DNA of 64,000 bases from Luscinia megarhynchos (GCA_034336665.1 JAPFBE010000002.1:79118905-79182904), one strand, 5' to 3'; counted from the first letter of the stretch, positions 36,501 to 50,084 are shown. The notes: generated by a model not told the origin, from the letters alone. Numbers and translations: made by a program.

Positions 36501-39500
36501 GTTACCTCCACTGAATGTGAGTAACAATGAGGCTATCAGTCCCAACTAGGTTCTAGTCCATAGGAATTACTTGGCATCACTAGAGTATCTGATCCCTAGC
36601 TGAACAGGTAAAATCTTTAAGTTCCATTACAGGATGCAAGTAGTGTCATCTTATTGGAGAGAGGAGGGTAGAAAAGGCTGGAGGGCCAAGTCAGGCTAAA
36701 GTCCAGTCACAGAGCTGTGTGGCTAAGTTAAAATTAGGAGAATTTATACCAACAGAACAATACAAGTGGCAGTGAAATTTTTAGATGTATTCATAGTAGG
36801 TAGCAAGTAAAAGAAATGAACTTATCCTTTAAAATAACTCCCATTGAAAACCAGAGGTATAAAGCCTCACAAAAAGAGCAACGTTGGGTTTTTGTATTTT
36901 ACTTTGAGTTTAGGAAGCCTGAGCAAGTACTGAAAACTGCATTATTCAAAGCACTGCCTGAAATTTCTGCTGTCTTGTTATTATAAACACACACTTGTCT
37001 CTATGCTGCCAGCAGATATGGTATGGTAAAGATTGACTAGTAAACGCTTTCATGGAAATAATGAATTTTGCTGTGTCTACAGCTACCCAGAAGAATTAGT
37101 GTATGTGTTAGGGCCTGGATACATTCCATCAAAATTTAGGCAACTAGCCTGAATTGTCTCAGTTAACAGTTCAGTTTCAACAGTTGACATCAGTTCCCAA
37201 TGAATAAAAAGGCTTATTCTAGAAAGCAGTTTATCTCAAATCTGAATAGCTTTGAGCACCTGGTTCTTTCTCACATATGTGAATGCAGAAGGTTTATGAG
37301 TAATTGCACAGGAGGAAAAGTTTTCTGACTCATGATGGGCCTGGTCCTGCTGCTGCCCAGACCAGGCACTGGCTGGAGCACACTTGTCTCATTCTGCACA
37401 CTGGGGAGTGTCCCACGGCCACAGATCAGGCACCACCTGAGTTTCTAACTTTGGGAGCTTATCTCAATACCCAATATGTGACAGAATGGTGCTTCAGAGG
37501 TCCTTACTCCAAAAACTACCTCCACCCAGATGAGATAATCTTTGCACTCATTAACCCCTTTACAGTTCTGAATTTTCCAAGTTTACTGTCCCATTAAAAC
37601 TACCCATGGGCACAGGGGGATACCAAGAGGTATTCATGGGTCTTAATTAGGAAATAATTTTGATAGTAGCATAGCACAGAGGGATTGCTAAGCACAGAAA
37701 ATCTGAAATAAACCCATTATAAGTATACTTCACCTAAGAAGTCACTCACTGCAGACTGTTCTCTACCCTCTGCACTTTACAGTGCAAAGCTGAGCAGAGC
37801 CTCACACTGCAAGAAAGAGGTCCTCAAGTGGAGCAGAAGAGGAATTCCACCCCCAAACATTGATTTGACAAAACTAGAAGCCCTCGAGCTAGGTAGAGTT
37901 TGAAGGAGTGGGCTTTGGCTAGCTCTCACTATTGAATTTTGAAGGAAGGAAGAATCAAAATGAATGGTGCCTGGTAAATGTAGGTAGGCATTAACATCTG
38001 AAAGAACTGGGAAACGTGGGTACAGTGTGTGTGATTAGGAAGAGGCAGCAATAAGCCATTGTATTCTGCATGGGTGGTCAGGATACCATGTAAACACTTT
38101 AAAATTATTCAGTGAGGGAAAAAAATAAAATTACAACTTTATTACAGATGGCAAATATGGTTTTATGAGATATGGGCTATACTTGAGTGCCTATTTTCCA
38201 AAATATAGTTACCACATTAACTATGTTAAGGCAGAGATATTTTACAGCTGAATTTCAAAGACATTTAGTAGACTAATTTCTCAGATTATTAATGAATATT
38301 TTGAAAACATTCAGAAGAATGTTCAAGAGAAAACTGGATCAAAGCCTGTGGTGTAGGCTTTGGCACAGCTGTGACAAATCATACAGACATGAATTACAAA
38401 CCTCTGCTTCATTCTTTTCAGAGAAAATTTGATTTAAAAGAACATAGCACTAATGCAGAAATAGGATGAAATTTTAGCATATGAATGTTAGTTTTCCCAA
38501 TCTCAAGTAGATAATTCAACTTAATAGTAAGTGGATATTTGAAGACATTTGTCACTCTGAGAATGAAAAAATGAAATCAAGACTGTGGAATTTGTTAACA
38601 GTCACTTTTTCTTGCTTTTTACTTTGAACTTTGCCATGAATGGTAGCCACTTTCCAAGGTAATGGGCAGTAAGTTTCCTTCTTTAATTTAATATCTGGTA
38701 TTCCAAAACTACAAAGTTTTAATATGCAATTTTTCTTTAATGATTCCTCACCCACCTGACATCTTGCAATGTTTGCTAGCAAGAACTAGCAGATGAGCTT
38801 TTTGTTTTTATTAAAGAGCTTCTCTGTGAAATAAAATAAAAATCGTTATGAAAGATTGTTGAGTCGTAGAACACTGGAAAAGGGAAAATGGAAAATATAA
38901 TACAATTTCCCTAAAATTCTAACAACATTTGGAAAATATTAGGAAATAAAAAATTTGGAAATATACTGCACCAGACCATGGGAAATAGGTGGATTTGGAA
39001 CTGATAAAAACTAATGTAGCTCCGTTTAAATTAATCCAAATTTGTGATATATGATGATTTGGCCCAGAGGTAATATCTTCTAAATAATATTTTTTTTCTT
39101 ATTTTTGACTTTGCTGACGAAGTCACTGCTCTGCTCGCCAAAGCATCAGCATGTTTTGAAATGAATCCTTCATTTCAGGGGAGGACACATTCCTTGTTAC
39201 ATTAGCCCTCCAGATTCCTGAAAAGTATTACACTCTGCATTTCAAATTGAAGGGTGGATTTGGATGCTACCTTTCTGTTTGCCATTTTATTTCACAAGCT
39301 CTGCCAGTCCATTGGCTGATCTGACAGAGAACCAAAATTATGAACAATATTTTTATAGGCAGGAGGGACGTTGAAGTTTATCTAAAGAGCCACTTCCAGG
39401 GAGATACCCCTGGCTGGGAATCTTGCTGCTGTCAGTGCTGGGCTCTTTCCCAGTCTCTGGGAGCCAGATCTGTCTGAGATGGGAGGAGGAAGCACAAACC

Positions 39501-42500
39501 ATCTGGCAAGGCAGCTTTTTGAGCAGAAAAGACTAGTTAATTGAAAAGAATTTTATCTTTGGCTTCTGAGGACATACAAATTACTTGATTAACACGGATT
39601 ATTGGCTGAAAGAGGGCACCATTTAAGAGCATATGTTCAGAATATTTTGCCTAAAAGACTTACAACATGAAGAAGGTGGAATGGGGGCAAATAAGACCAA
39701 GGTCAGTGGTACAAAATGCATAGTCAGTAACTCAGTGTAAGTAATCTGTGAAAACTGGAAGCTCATTATATGCATATAACATCATATGAGGGCAGTGTGT
39801 TTCAGAATAATTTCAATGCTCTGAAGTTATAACAGCACGAAAAATGCAAAGGTGAGGCATTTGCAGAAGAGGTGTGAAATGCTGCTGTAGTGCACAGGTG
39901 TCTGGGAAGTGTTCACCTGACAGGACAGTCACTGTCCAAGCCATCTATGATAAGAGATAGTAAGTTAAGAGCAAAACAGGGGTAGGGGAAATTTGTAAGA
40001 GAGAATGTTTTCTAGTTCATTAAAAAAATAATTTAAAGACCTGAAAGGAGGTGGAAAATTATTTTAAAAGTGGCACAAAGAATAGAAGGAGAGAAGCTTC
40101 TTTGAGTCATAGTCTGTACTGATTTGAGAATGATTGCCTCTAAATTGGTTTTGAATGAACAGAGAAGGAATTTGTGAACATGTGTAGGCAGGCTGTTTGT
40201 AGCTGTGAAGGTGGGAGAGCTCTGGAAGAGCCCCTCCCCAGCTGCTGTGGGGGTGGCAGCTGAGCTGCTCAGGTGGATGTTGCTGCATTCATGAGAGGGC
40301 TCCCAGAGCAAAACCAACTCCATGGCTCCAGCAGTCTCATGTTCCTGTTTCCTCAAAGTGAAAAATATTCTTTAAATGTGCCCATAAAAATTGAGATCTT
40401 AGGATACTTAGATTGCACAGTACATTGCCAAAGGAAAGCTGCTGCTAGAGTACCTAGTCTAATCCATCCCTGGGGCAAATACCTCATTGCTGCTGAGCTG
40501 GACTCTGCTGCAATATGAAGGCTGGCAACTCAGGAGTGGCACAAAACTGAGGAGCAATTCTCCCTGCCTCCAACAAAAATCCCTAAAATCAAAACAAGCA
40601 AACTAGCAAACCCAAAAATACTGCCATCACATGAGATACCCCTGGGACAAAAAACCTCAACTCACATGGGCTCATCACTGCAAGTCTGAACTGCAGAAAA
40701 AGCAACAAGTGCCATGAATGGGCTTGTGACACTTTGCTGATAATGCCTTGAACTAGAGTGGAAGCCAATGACATTTAAGTGATGCAGGCTCTGTTTCTCT
40801 TCACTTTTGTGTTTCCTTTTTATGTCCACTGATCCTGCCTATTGAAGCCTAACTTAAGAGCAATTTATTCTTACTTCCATTGAAACTGCTATACCTTAAT
40901 TTTTATCTGTGTAGCTTTACCATAGCTTCTTGTACTTGCCACGTAAACAGAGACAGCTGTCTCATGATAAGAAAAAATCTTTTGAGAAATAGAATATGTT
41001 TTCAGTCCTATGTGGGGCTGTTGTAATAGCAGGAAAGAAGGCCCAGTAGAAAAATCCTTCAGACATGAAAAGGTCTAAGACATAAGTCTTCAGAAGTGAA
41101 AAGATTTATATCACCTTAATCTATGTTACAATGTTCAGTTCATGTCAGTATTTGTGAAACATCCTGTTTGAGGTCTTTCAGACATGTATTAAGTAATCTC
41201 AGTGTAATTATGTAGTAAATACATTTATTTCAGTGGATTTTCTTATTCCAGAGTGATACAGCAATACTTGGAATGACCTGAGATGTCTATAGAGAAACTT
41301 ATCATGAGAAAGCCTAATCAAACTGTGCCACCTCTTCCTTCAGTAATTTTGAGACGACCTAAATGACCTGCCATTTTCAAAATGGTAACCAGGTTTTGAT
41401 AAAACCAGTTGAGATGGTGCTAAATATTTCAAATCTGTCTCCCCAAAACATTTTGCTGTTTTGTATTTTGATCTGATTTCTCCAGCCCCACTCTCCTGCT
41501 CTTACCCACAGCCACTATATCTCCCCTCACAAGTCAACTCTGATTTTGATCTTATTTATGTTGTACTCTGAACAGCTCAACTCTTGACTCCATGGTGAGA
41601 TACAGCCATTCACACATTATGCAGCAGATCTATAGACCTGCTCAAGTCCCAGTGGTACCCTGATAGCTGAAGAAATGAGAGGAATTTTTAAATGTGCTTT
41701 CTCAGACAACAAATCTTTTCAATGACCCAGACACAGCCCCACTGTGATTCAACAGGGTAACCATTCCCTCTGCTCAATTTGAGAAGAAGGATCTTCTGCA
41801 ACACTCAGACATTTTTTTTCTTTTTGTTTTCCAGTTGCAACATCCCACTTTATCTGTCAAGAGCCAACGTGTCAATGATATGTTGACATTTCTAGAAAAT
41901 TGTAGGCAAAGAAAATTCTCTTTTGGCTGAGACACAGCTCAAGAATCCTGGTTCTCCCACAGAAGTAAAACAAGAATTCAAGATTGGGTGCAACTGCAAG
42001 AGTGAGCCTGTGGATTTGGAAATAGAATTGCACTTCCTTGGCTACACACTCCACTGTAGACTTTCAGAGCTCTGAAGAGACTAAAGGTTTGCTGAACTGG
42101 AAAACTACACTAACTTAGCAGCTGGGACAGGGGCAACAAGGGACAACATATCCAGGCTTGCTTAGAGGATTTGTTTTGCCTGAAGGAAAAAAGATTTTTA
42201 TTTTAATTTGAAGACACAAAGAGGGGCACTACTCTCACTTACTGCCACAGTCACTATCACTGCTGCATATATACAGTAGAAGGGTGACTTTCAAAGCCTC
42301 ATGGCACTGAGTGGGTTTCTGACTCCTTAATCACACATACTGATACTCCTCATCTTCATCATTCCAGGATTTGACTGCTGCTCAAGAACCTGAGCATGCT
42401 TCCTGCACTAAACTCACAATTGAACCAAAATGCATAAGACTGGAAGGGGTCTATGTAAAAAGTAACAATATGGCCCTTCTGGATATTTAAGCTCATTTCT

Positions 42501-42523
42501 TCTTCCTTTTTAATTAGACTCAC
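30511..42523. other. 12-kb unique stretch, no gene recognised
   Basis: This is the longest interval without a recognised repeat. Open frames include 199 codons (33263-33862, minus), 97 codons (37304-37597, plus) and 107 codons (40033-40356, minus). None shows a family motif. A CpG-poor, moderately GC-rich patch lies at 32260-34100. AT-rich, non-repetitive blocks at about 38100-39360 and 40800-41500 could include regulatory DNA, but the sequence alone does not show this. Text at 38868-38900 only weakly resembles an old CR1 end and was not called. Confidence 0.45.
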
Positions 42524-42550
42524 TTTTTTTTTTTTTTTTTTTTTTTTTTT
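42524..42550. repeat. T27 homopolymer
   Basis: Twenty-seven T residues in a row are followed by GTTTTTAATCC. Read on the minus strand this is A27, and it could be the poly(A) tail of a retroposed sequence lying to the right. Confidence 0.97.
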
Positions 42551-43220
42551 GTTTTTAATCCACTGTTTTTGGGGAACAGCTCTAAATAGGACAAGGCAAT
42601 ATTACAGGAAGACAAGCCAGGCTTTGTTTTGTACCCAGTGAATATCATGGCTGAAATGAGTGTTTTTCTCACAAAATCATGTCCATCTTCAAGCCTTTGC
42701 TTCCCTAATGCATACAGTTGCAACCAGTCCATTCCTCCACCTTTGTGCCTGTGGTCAGGGATGAACCTTGAGGGTGATTGTGCTTCTCAGGCAGAATCTT
42801 GCTCTGGGCAGCAGCTTCCAACTACTTCTGTCCTCACTGTTCAGAGACACCTAATTGCTACTTGCATTTAACCCAAGCAAAAACTAATTTTCATGCCTGG
42901 GACTGATCCCTAAAGTTGAACCACATGTTTAACAGCTGCCATTACTTGCTTTCAGTGTAACAATGGGGTAGTTTTGGCAAGGTCTGGAGAGGAAGCAACT
43001 ATGCAATAGGGAAAGAAAGAGTGTCCTCAAGTGCCCTTGTACTTACCCACATTATTGATTCATATTGATTCATTTATGTGTTATGCATTTTTAAAGAGCC
43101 CTGCACTGCTGGAAGCTCAGAGCATTGCACTTTTGACAACAAAAAAATTTTGTGCCTAAGAAAATTTGTATTAGGTTCAGCAAGAATATATTAACCTGAA
43201 CCTCTCAGTGACATGTACTT
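42551..43220. other. Unique DNA, possibly the body of a retroposed sequence
   Basis: A minus-strand frame (42732-42520, 70 codons) runs into the A27 as poly-Lys. The 60 residues before it are not recognised. An ATTAAA lies only a few bases before the A run, closer than a working signal would be. No flanking direct repeat was found. Confidence 0.35.
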
Positions 43221-43267
43221 GGGACATGGGACATGGGACGTGGGACATGGGACGTGGGACATGGGAC
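43221..43267. repeat. 7-bp minisatellite GGGACRT, about 6.7 copies
   Basis: The unit GGGACAT or GGGACGT repeats six times and then ends in GGGAC. The middle units alternate A and G at position 6. The first copy follows ACATGTACTT. Confidence 0.95.
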
Positions 43268-44019
43268 AATAATGCTGGGCTCTTGAACAAGGCTCAGGGC
43301 CTGGAAAGTTCCAGTCTGCAGCAGGCAAGGCTTGCAGTGCTGGCCTTGCTTGGCCATGCTTCCAGCATGTCTCTGGGTTGGGTGGGAAGCTCAGGGGGTG
43401 ATGCAGTGTGTGCTTCCCAGGACAGATCTGGCAGGTTGTGGTGGGACTTCCCACCCTAGGGAACCAAGCAGTGCCTGAGCAAGGGCAGCACTGTGGGAAG
43501 ACTTCCCCAGCTGCAGCTCTCCAAATGCCCATCCTCCAGTGTCAATGGGGTGAGGAGCAGTTCAGCTGGTCCCCAAGGCAGAAGAGGACAGGGGGATGCA
43601 CTGACAGAGCTGTGCAGAGGAGCAGGAGAGGGGCCTTGGTCACTGGGCAGAGCACAGGCTCGTGCACCATTCCTGCTTCTTGACAAGTGATTCGAGTCTG
43701 TGGTGCCCCAGCAGAAATTATCTGCATGTTTCCAGTGCCCAGCTAATGCAATGGGATTGAAGTCACCTTTGCTGACAGCTGGAGAGCTCTTGCAAGAAGT
43801 CACCTCTCCATCTCCATGCCCTGGGTTATCCATGAGTCTGGCAGCAGCTCCTGCCACTCAACTGGTCTCTGGTGACTTGCTGATGTGTGACTCTTGGGTG
43901 ACTCTGACAATCCCAGGGCTGTGACATTCTGCTTCAGGAACCATGTGGCACAGTGGGAGCAGCAAGCAAAAAGAAGTAGCAAGCCAGACCTTAAATACAA
44001 AGCACGTGCATTAATTTAT
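43268..44019. other. GC-richer unique DNA with overlapping ORFs
   Basis: Frames of 91 codons (43408-43683, plus), 113 codons (43191-43532, minus, crossing the minisatellite) and 133 codons (43456-43857, minus) overlap on both strands. None is recognised. The low stop density follows from base composition. Confidence 0.5.
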
Positions 44020-44175
44020 AAATGCAAGTATGCAGATATTATTAATATGCTATATTTATACAGTATATGTATATTTACATATAAATGTATTATATTTACA
44101 TATAAACCCCCACACTTCATATGCATATAGATATGGATATATGTGTGTGTATGTGTGTATATAGATAGCTATATA
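44020..44175. repeat. AT-rich simple-sequence patch with a 16-bp direct repeat
   Basis: This is a TATA/TACA-rich stretch ending in TATATGTGTGTGTATGTGTG. Within it TATATTTACATATAAA occurs exactly twice, at 44070-44085 and 44091-44106, a 21-bp period. Confidence 0.85.
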
Positions 44176-47100
44176 GGTACAACTGAACAACACATCAACT
44201 AGGTGTTCAAATTCAGACTATTTGGACTCACATTGCTGATGCCAGGGTTGAATTAGATGAAGATTTATGTTTATCAGCTCTTCTTGACTACTCCTTTGCC
44301 AAAGGAATGAGAGCAGAGTTTGGCTAGAGCAAGTAGGGTTAACTAAGCTGATAACTCCTCTGAGAAAATCTCAAGCCAAAGAAAGTCAAAAAGGGGGTGG
44401 AGGGATGGAAGGGAAGATATATGAATGATTGAAATATCTAAAAGGAAATCAGTAATTCTGAACCATCAGAGCTGGAAACAATTAGTGGCTGGCTGGCAAT
44501 TCAGAAGAATCAATAAGAGATTTCTAATAACTCAAAAATAAAATCTGCTGATAAGTTAAGAAGGAGCTATAGGAGGAAAAGGAGGTGAATAGGATACTAA
44601 ATCTGTTAACAATTATTGTCAGTGCCAACACTGGCTTGGAAGAGTCACGTTTGCTCTATCACCTCCACCCAGACAATTATAACAATATGTATTCACCAGG
44701 ATCTCATGACAGGAGCATCCACCAATCCCATTAGTGCTAAGGAGCTGCTGGCATTTGCTTTTATTTTAATTTATCACTCAGCTGTTTCAAATCACATAAA
44801 GCTAAAACTTGGCTTACAAATTGTCTTTTCCAATGCTAATGGTTTGTGCTTACTGCATATGTGCCTGTGTGATATTGTGATACAATTTTCTGAATTGTAA
44901 AACCGGCATGGAAAAATCCCAGTCTGGGTATGAAATGTCCTCTCTGGCCCTTTACTGTAAAGGTTGTCATGTTAAAGCTATTGACATATGCTTAGTCCCC
45001 AGACAGGAGCCTGCCAGATGAAGCAAACTAGCTGGGTCTAATTCACCACCACTTTACAATTAACAAGCTAACCCAGAGCAGTAGCTCAGATTGTATGTAT
45101 ATCGGGTCATCCTACTCCAAGATAATATCCATGTCATTTCCTTAATTTCTCTAGTCTGGTGACAAACAGCACAGGCATTTGATAAATTGCATTTATTTTT
45201 CACCTTTTGACCTCCTCACTTGATCTCTGCCCACTAATCCATTTCTGCTGGGACCACTTCTGGCATTAGAAACCTCTGAGCAGCACTCAAACAGCCAATG
45301 CTCAAAAAAGAGCCCTGTCACGGATGGTTTCCTTCTTCCCTTTGTAAACACAGTTTCCCTTTTTATCCTCCTCTTCCAAATTACACTAGTTCAGAAGAGA
45401 GACCAGTGACAGCTACAAGGATATTGTAGCTGGGGGTCTGGCTCGTCAGCCAGAACCATGTCCAATGCTGTTTGAGGTCCTGCAGTTGGAGGTAAAATTA
45501 TTCTGGTATAAAAAGCCAATACCTTGAGAAGTGCTTTTTCTAGAATGTGGTAGAAACAAGATATATGGTGGCTTGCTCTGGAATAAATATTATGTTACAA
45601 AAATCACTCATGTCTTCAGAAGAATTTTGCTAGTTTTGGCCCCAATCCTGTAATATGCTCTTTATGGGCAAGAAGTCCCTCCTCATGGACTAACTGAAAG
45701 ATTGAAGCTGTATTTGGACTGTACAGTTGAAAGCATTCAGCTGCTTCTCAGCACTGATGAGTTGCTTTCCATTTCCATCTAACTTAACTGTGCTAGTTCC
45801 ATTGTAACTAATATGCTGGGAATTTGCATTCTGTTTGCTCTAAGACATAAATGTGCAATACTGGGGTCCCAGAGCTCAGTGCAGGGCTAGGGATGAGCAG
45901 TCAGCTCATGGCTGCTTTCTTCCAGTGCCCTACCCTGAATCATTTTCATCCTCCCCTACTTGCAGATGTTTATCTCTTGGTCCTGATATGACAAGGGAAT
46001 CGTTGTAGTTATATAAACTTGCAACAAATCATTTTATGCTCTGCTAGGAAGATGAGGAGTACTAGCAGTACTCTGGGGGCCAGTGGCACTGTAGGTGGTG
46101 GGTGTGGATTAGGTCCTGATCCCAGGAGAAGACAATTTGTGCACAGCCAATTTTGTGCTGGTGGAGCAACTGCATCCTTGGTATGCAAGTGTTCAAGAGA
46201 TTTTCTGTCAACTGTGCAGCAAACTCAGGCTCTCTTCCACACTCTCAGAGAGCCCAGACTCTGTATGATGCTGCTGTAAACAGTAATTTGTTGTAATACT
46301 GTTGTAAACAGCATTTTGGATTTCATTTGCATCGAGATTATCTTCACATGGCACATTGTAAGCCTGCACACACTGCAGCCAGCACATACAGCCACTCTGC
46401 CCATCTCATACCCATCTGAGTGAGATTTCTTAAATAAGGTGATAAATCAAATTGCTATCATTTCATACAACCAAGTTTTTTATTTTGTAGAATTAACCTC
46501 TACTCATCTGTGCAACAAACACCTGCATACTCTTGGGAAATTTATTTGAAAGAATCACAGGCTAATCAGTCCTTGAGTAGCCCAACAAATAAGCAAAACT
46601 CAACTAAATCACACTAACACACACATTTCCCTTTTCCTCCATGCTCCTAAACAGTCTATGGAGTTGGATTTTGGAGTTAATTTCGCCTTTGACCAGTTTT
46701 CTGCCTCCTTCAGCTATTTGCACACACTTCCTTGGTTTTTGGTTCTGCTCTTGGTTCTCAAGCCATTTTAGTGCAGATATCCTGGACAATGGATATTGCA
46801 TACATCCAGCTCAGTTTTTGTCTGAATGTTGACATCTTATTCCCAGGGAGTCTGGCCTGGGGGGTGTGTCCCACAGGCAGTCCCAGCAGAGCAAGGCTGA
46901 GTCTACCTATCCATTCTCATACAAGGGAGCAATATTTTTGCAGGAAGGGCTCTTACTCATAAGAATTCAGGCATGCAGGCTCCCAGCCAGAGCAGCACCG
47001 ATTCTCATTGCATTTAGGGGATGTTTGCACGAGGCTGAAAAATTACAGCATTTTTCTACATACCTATAAACTGCAGCACATTAAAGGGAGGAAATACATA

Positions 47101-48655
47101 CATTGACCTATAAGGACTTTGTTTAGCTCTGATTTATTAAATGTCACCCAGCATGAAATGATTTTAAAAAAATCCATGATTGAGAAGTATGTTTGGATTT
47201 TTTGAGATACATTAATCTAGCTGGATAGACATAATTTCTTTGGATTTCAGGAATATATTTGGTGCTGTACCTCATATCAGTGCAGTCTTAATAAGCCAGA
47301 AATCAGAGAGTTCCTGCCTTATCATCCCTGTTATGGGATAATGAGACAGGAACTGTCAAAGCAAATGGTTCAGCAGTAATTTGGGGCACCCAAAACCTGC
47401 AGAATACAAGAAAAAGCATGAGACATTCACACATTTCTTTTTTCTTATTTTTAACTATACAAGTGCTCAAAACCCACCTATTGCCCAAGATTTTGAAAAT
47501 TAATTTTGAAAACCAGGGCTAGGTGATGATTTCTTGTGTATCTGCATTGTGCTGAGTTAAAGTGTTAGGTGCTGCTTGGCTCCAGGTGAATGACTTGTGT
47601 TGCTGGAGCCTGCCAGTGTCAGGGGGATGGCAGACCCTGCTAGATTCATCCCTGTGCCTCTCTGGCCTGCTCTGGGCAGGCAGAGAGCTGCAATCACCAG
47701 CCAAGTGGTTTCTCTCTCCCACGCTTCAGAGGGGAAGTATCAGATTGTCAGGCACAGTCCAGTCAGTGCTCTGCTCCTGGGATAGTGCAACCACATACTG
47801 CCCTTATTTGGGCTGGATTGCAGGGTTACAAACCAGTCCTAGGAATTTTTTTTTTCCTTTTAACAAGTTCATTTTGGTGAGACACTTTTTTTTCCCCCTG
47901 TAAGAAAAAACCCCACAAATATTTTTAGAGTTGGTTAAATTATTTGTTATGAACAGATTGTCCAATGAATTTTGGCCTTTTCCTGAATATGAGTCACTCA
48001 GAACCTTATTTCAGTGGATGAATTTGTTATTCATAAATACTGAAGGAATAGTTTATGCAAAGGAGCTTCAGTCTCTGGGTTTTTCCAGAACTGCTTGGTT
48101 TTTTAAATTAGCATCTACTTTTCCTAGTCCAACATTGTTTATCTACATTATGAAGCACTGTATCATCACACTAAATAGTAATAAAGAACTTTAAACATAT
48201 GAAGAACAGCTATTTGAAATAAAAATATTTGAAAGAATAGAAAATAAAAATGCACCACTACTTGTGGTAAATCCTCTGAACATTTGGCTTCAGATGTTTT
48301 TGTGGCTGTAGTCACTGAAACCATTGCAAACATAGAGAAGTATCATTCAACAGATCACATAAAAAAAAAAAGAAGATCAGTATATTTAGGCACAAAACAG
48401 TTGGGTTATCTACCCAGCAAGAGATCTGGACACCCAAAGTTCCTCCAGGAAAAGTGAGCTGAACTCCTGCACAGCACATGGACTCACTCAAAGTATCCTT
48501 GTTTAACTTCAGGTTTTCTAGATCATTATAATTTTTTCCTTCCTTCTATCCAGACTTAGTCTAATCAGGTTGGTGCTTGCTCTTGGCATAAAGGGGATCA
48601 GCAATTAAAGGTATGATTTAGGATTTGAAAATCTGAGTCTAGCAGACCAAGTAAA
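44176..48655. other. Unique DNA, nothing recognised
   Basis: Frames reach 94 codons (44616-44900, plus) and 113 codons (47562-47903, plus), without recognisable content. Blocks at about 44440-44860 and 45000-45420 are non-repetitive and rich in homeodomain- and SOX-like words, and are treated as candidates in the findings. An A12 run lies at about 48360-48372. Confidence 0.45.
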
Positions 48656-49412
48656 CTGTTGGACCACAGAAAGACCTCAAGGCTAGGATGAAGATGGAGC
48701 AACCCCCACTATAAATACAGACTTGGGATGAAGGGTCTGAGAACAGCCCTGTAGGGAAGGACTTGGGAGTATTGGCGGATGAAAGTTGGATGTGAGCTGG
48801 TAATATGCACTCATAGCCCCAAAAGACAGCTGTAGCCTGGGATATATCAGAAGTGTGACCCACAGGTCAAGGAAGGGGATTCTGCCCCTCAACTCTGCTG
48901 TGGTGAGACCCACCGGGTGTATTGCATCCAGCTCTGGGTTCTTCAGCACAGAAAGGACAGGAATCCAGTGGAACCAGTCCAGAATAGGGTCACAAAAATG
49001 ATCAGAAGAATGGGACATCTGTTCTATGAGGAAACACTGAAAGAATTTATTGTTCATCTTGGAGAAGTGAAGGATCTGGGAAGCCCTCATTGTGACCTTG
49101 TATATGGGGATCAAAGGTGGAGATAGACTTGTAGCAGGGACTGTTATACTGAATAAGGGGTAACACTTTTAAACTAAAAGAGGTTAGATTCAGACTAGAT
49201 AAATAGAAGAAATTTTTTATGATGAGTGGTAAAACACTGCCACAGGTTGATCAGAGAGGTGGTAGAAGACCTATCCCTGGAAGCATTCAAGACCAGATGG
49301 GATGGGGTGCTGAGAAACCTGGTCAAGTTGAAGATGTCCCTGCTCAGTGCATGGAGGTTGGACTAGATGACCTTTAAAGGCTCCTTCCAACCCAAACCAA
49401 TGATTCTATGTT
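48656..49412 (+). mobile_element. CR1 LINE, ORF2 C-terminus plus 3' UTR and tail
   Basis: The plus-strand text follows CR1 from the region coding for the K-C-x-V-L-H-type segment to the 3' tail. It includes GGAGCAACCCCCACTATAAA (about 48695) and GGACTTGGGAGTATTGGCGG. A frame at 48917-49126 reads YCIQLWVLQHRKDRNPVEPV, then RVTKMIRRMGHLFYEETLKE, matching the CR1 pattern YCVQFWAPQYKKD...LERVQRRATKMIRGLEHLSYEERLRE. The 3' UTR ends GGTTGGACTAGATGACCTTT, then CCTTCCAACCCAAACCAATG and one ATTCTATG octamer. Many stop codons and indels show that it is dead. It is more diverged than the CR1 700 bp downstream. Confidence 0.93.
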
Positions 49413-50084
49413 GGCAGAGGCAAACAACTGCATTTTTGCAAATGTGGTGGTGGGATGTGGTTAAAGACACTGTTTGGGTCATTGACAGATGCTGGCCTAC
49501 TTTATGTGCCAGAGCCTCCATGTAGAGGGGAAAATTACAGCAATGACCATATTTCAGTAACCAGGAATGCCTTTACTCACCCTCATCTAAACTGCATACT
49601 AATAATCCAAAAATGACCTCTGTCAGCAGAGACTTGGCAGAGGCTGAGGGCTTTTGCAGTAAAAGTATCTCTTTGGTGCTTGATGTCACAAATCCTATTT
49701 AATTCCCAATCCTGATCTTAATCCAGAGCAGCCCTACTCAGCACTTCAGACAGCAGGTTTGAAATAAGCTTTGTGAACACTCCACAGTTAGCAATTACCT
49801 AAGATTTGAGATCCTGCTTTCATAAACCCTACCCAGAAACTCTGGATTTCCCACTTCACCTGAAAAAAGGTCACTTGAAACTGACTCAAAGTAGCTCAGT
49901 GAAACAGGCATCTACACATGTGGACATATTTTGAATATCCTCCAACAACTCTTCAGTGCAAAGAATGTCAAAATTATTTTAAGTTAATACCTTTGAAAAC
50001 TATCCTCCAGCATGAACAAGGCATATCTTCTAGGGGCTAATTAAATTACCACTTGTGTTCACTCTTTCAAGCTGTTTCCTTGCT
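49413..50084. other. Spacer between two plus-strand CR1 copies
   Basis: About 670 bp of unique DNA without a feature. Confidence 0.5.

Noticed and set aside
38868..38900. Possible old CR1 3' end (GAGTCGTAGAACACTGGAAAA)
   Set aside because: The resemblance is limited to about 20 bases, and no 3' UTR block follows.
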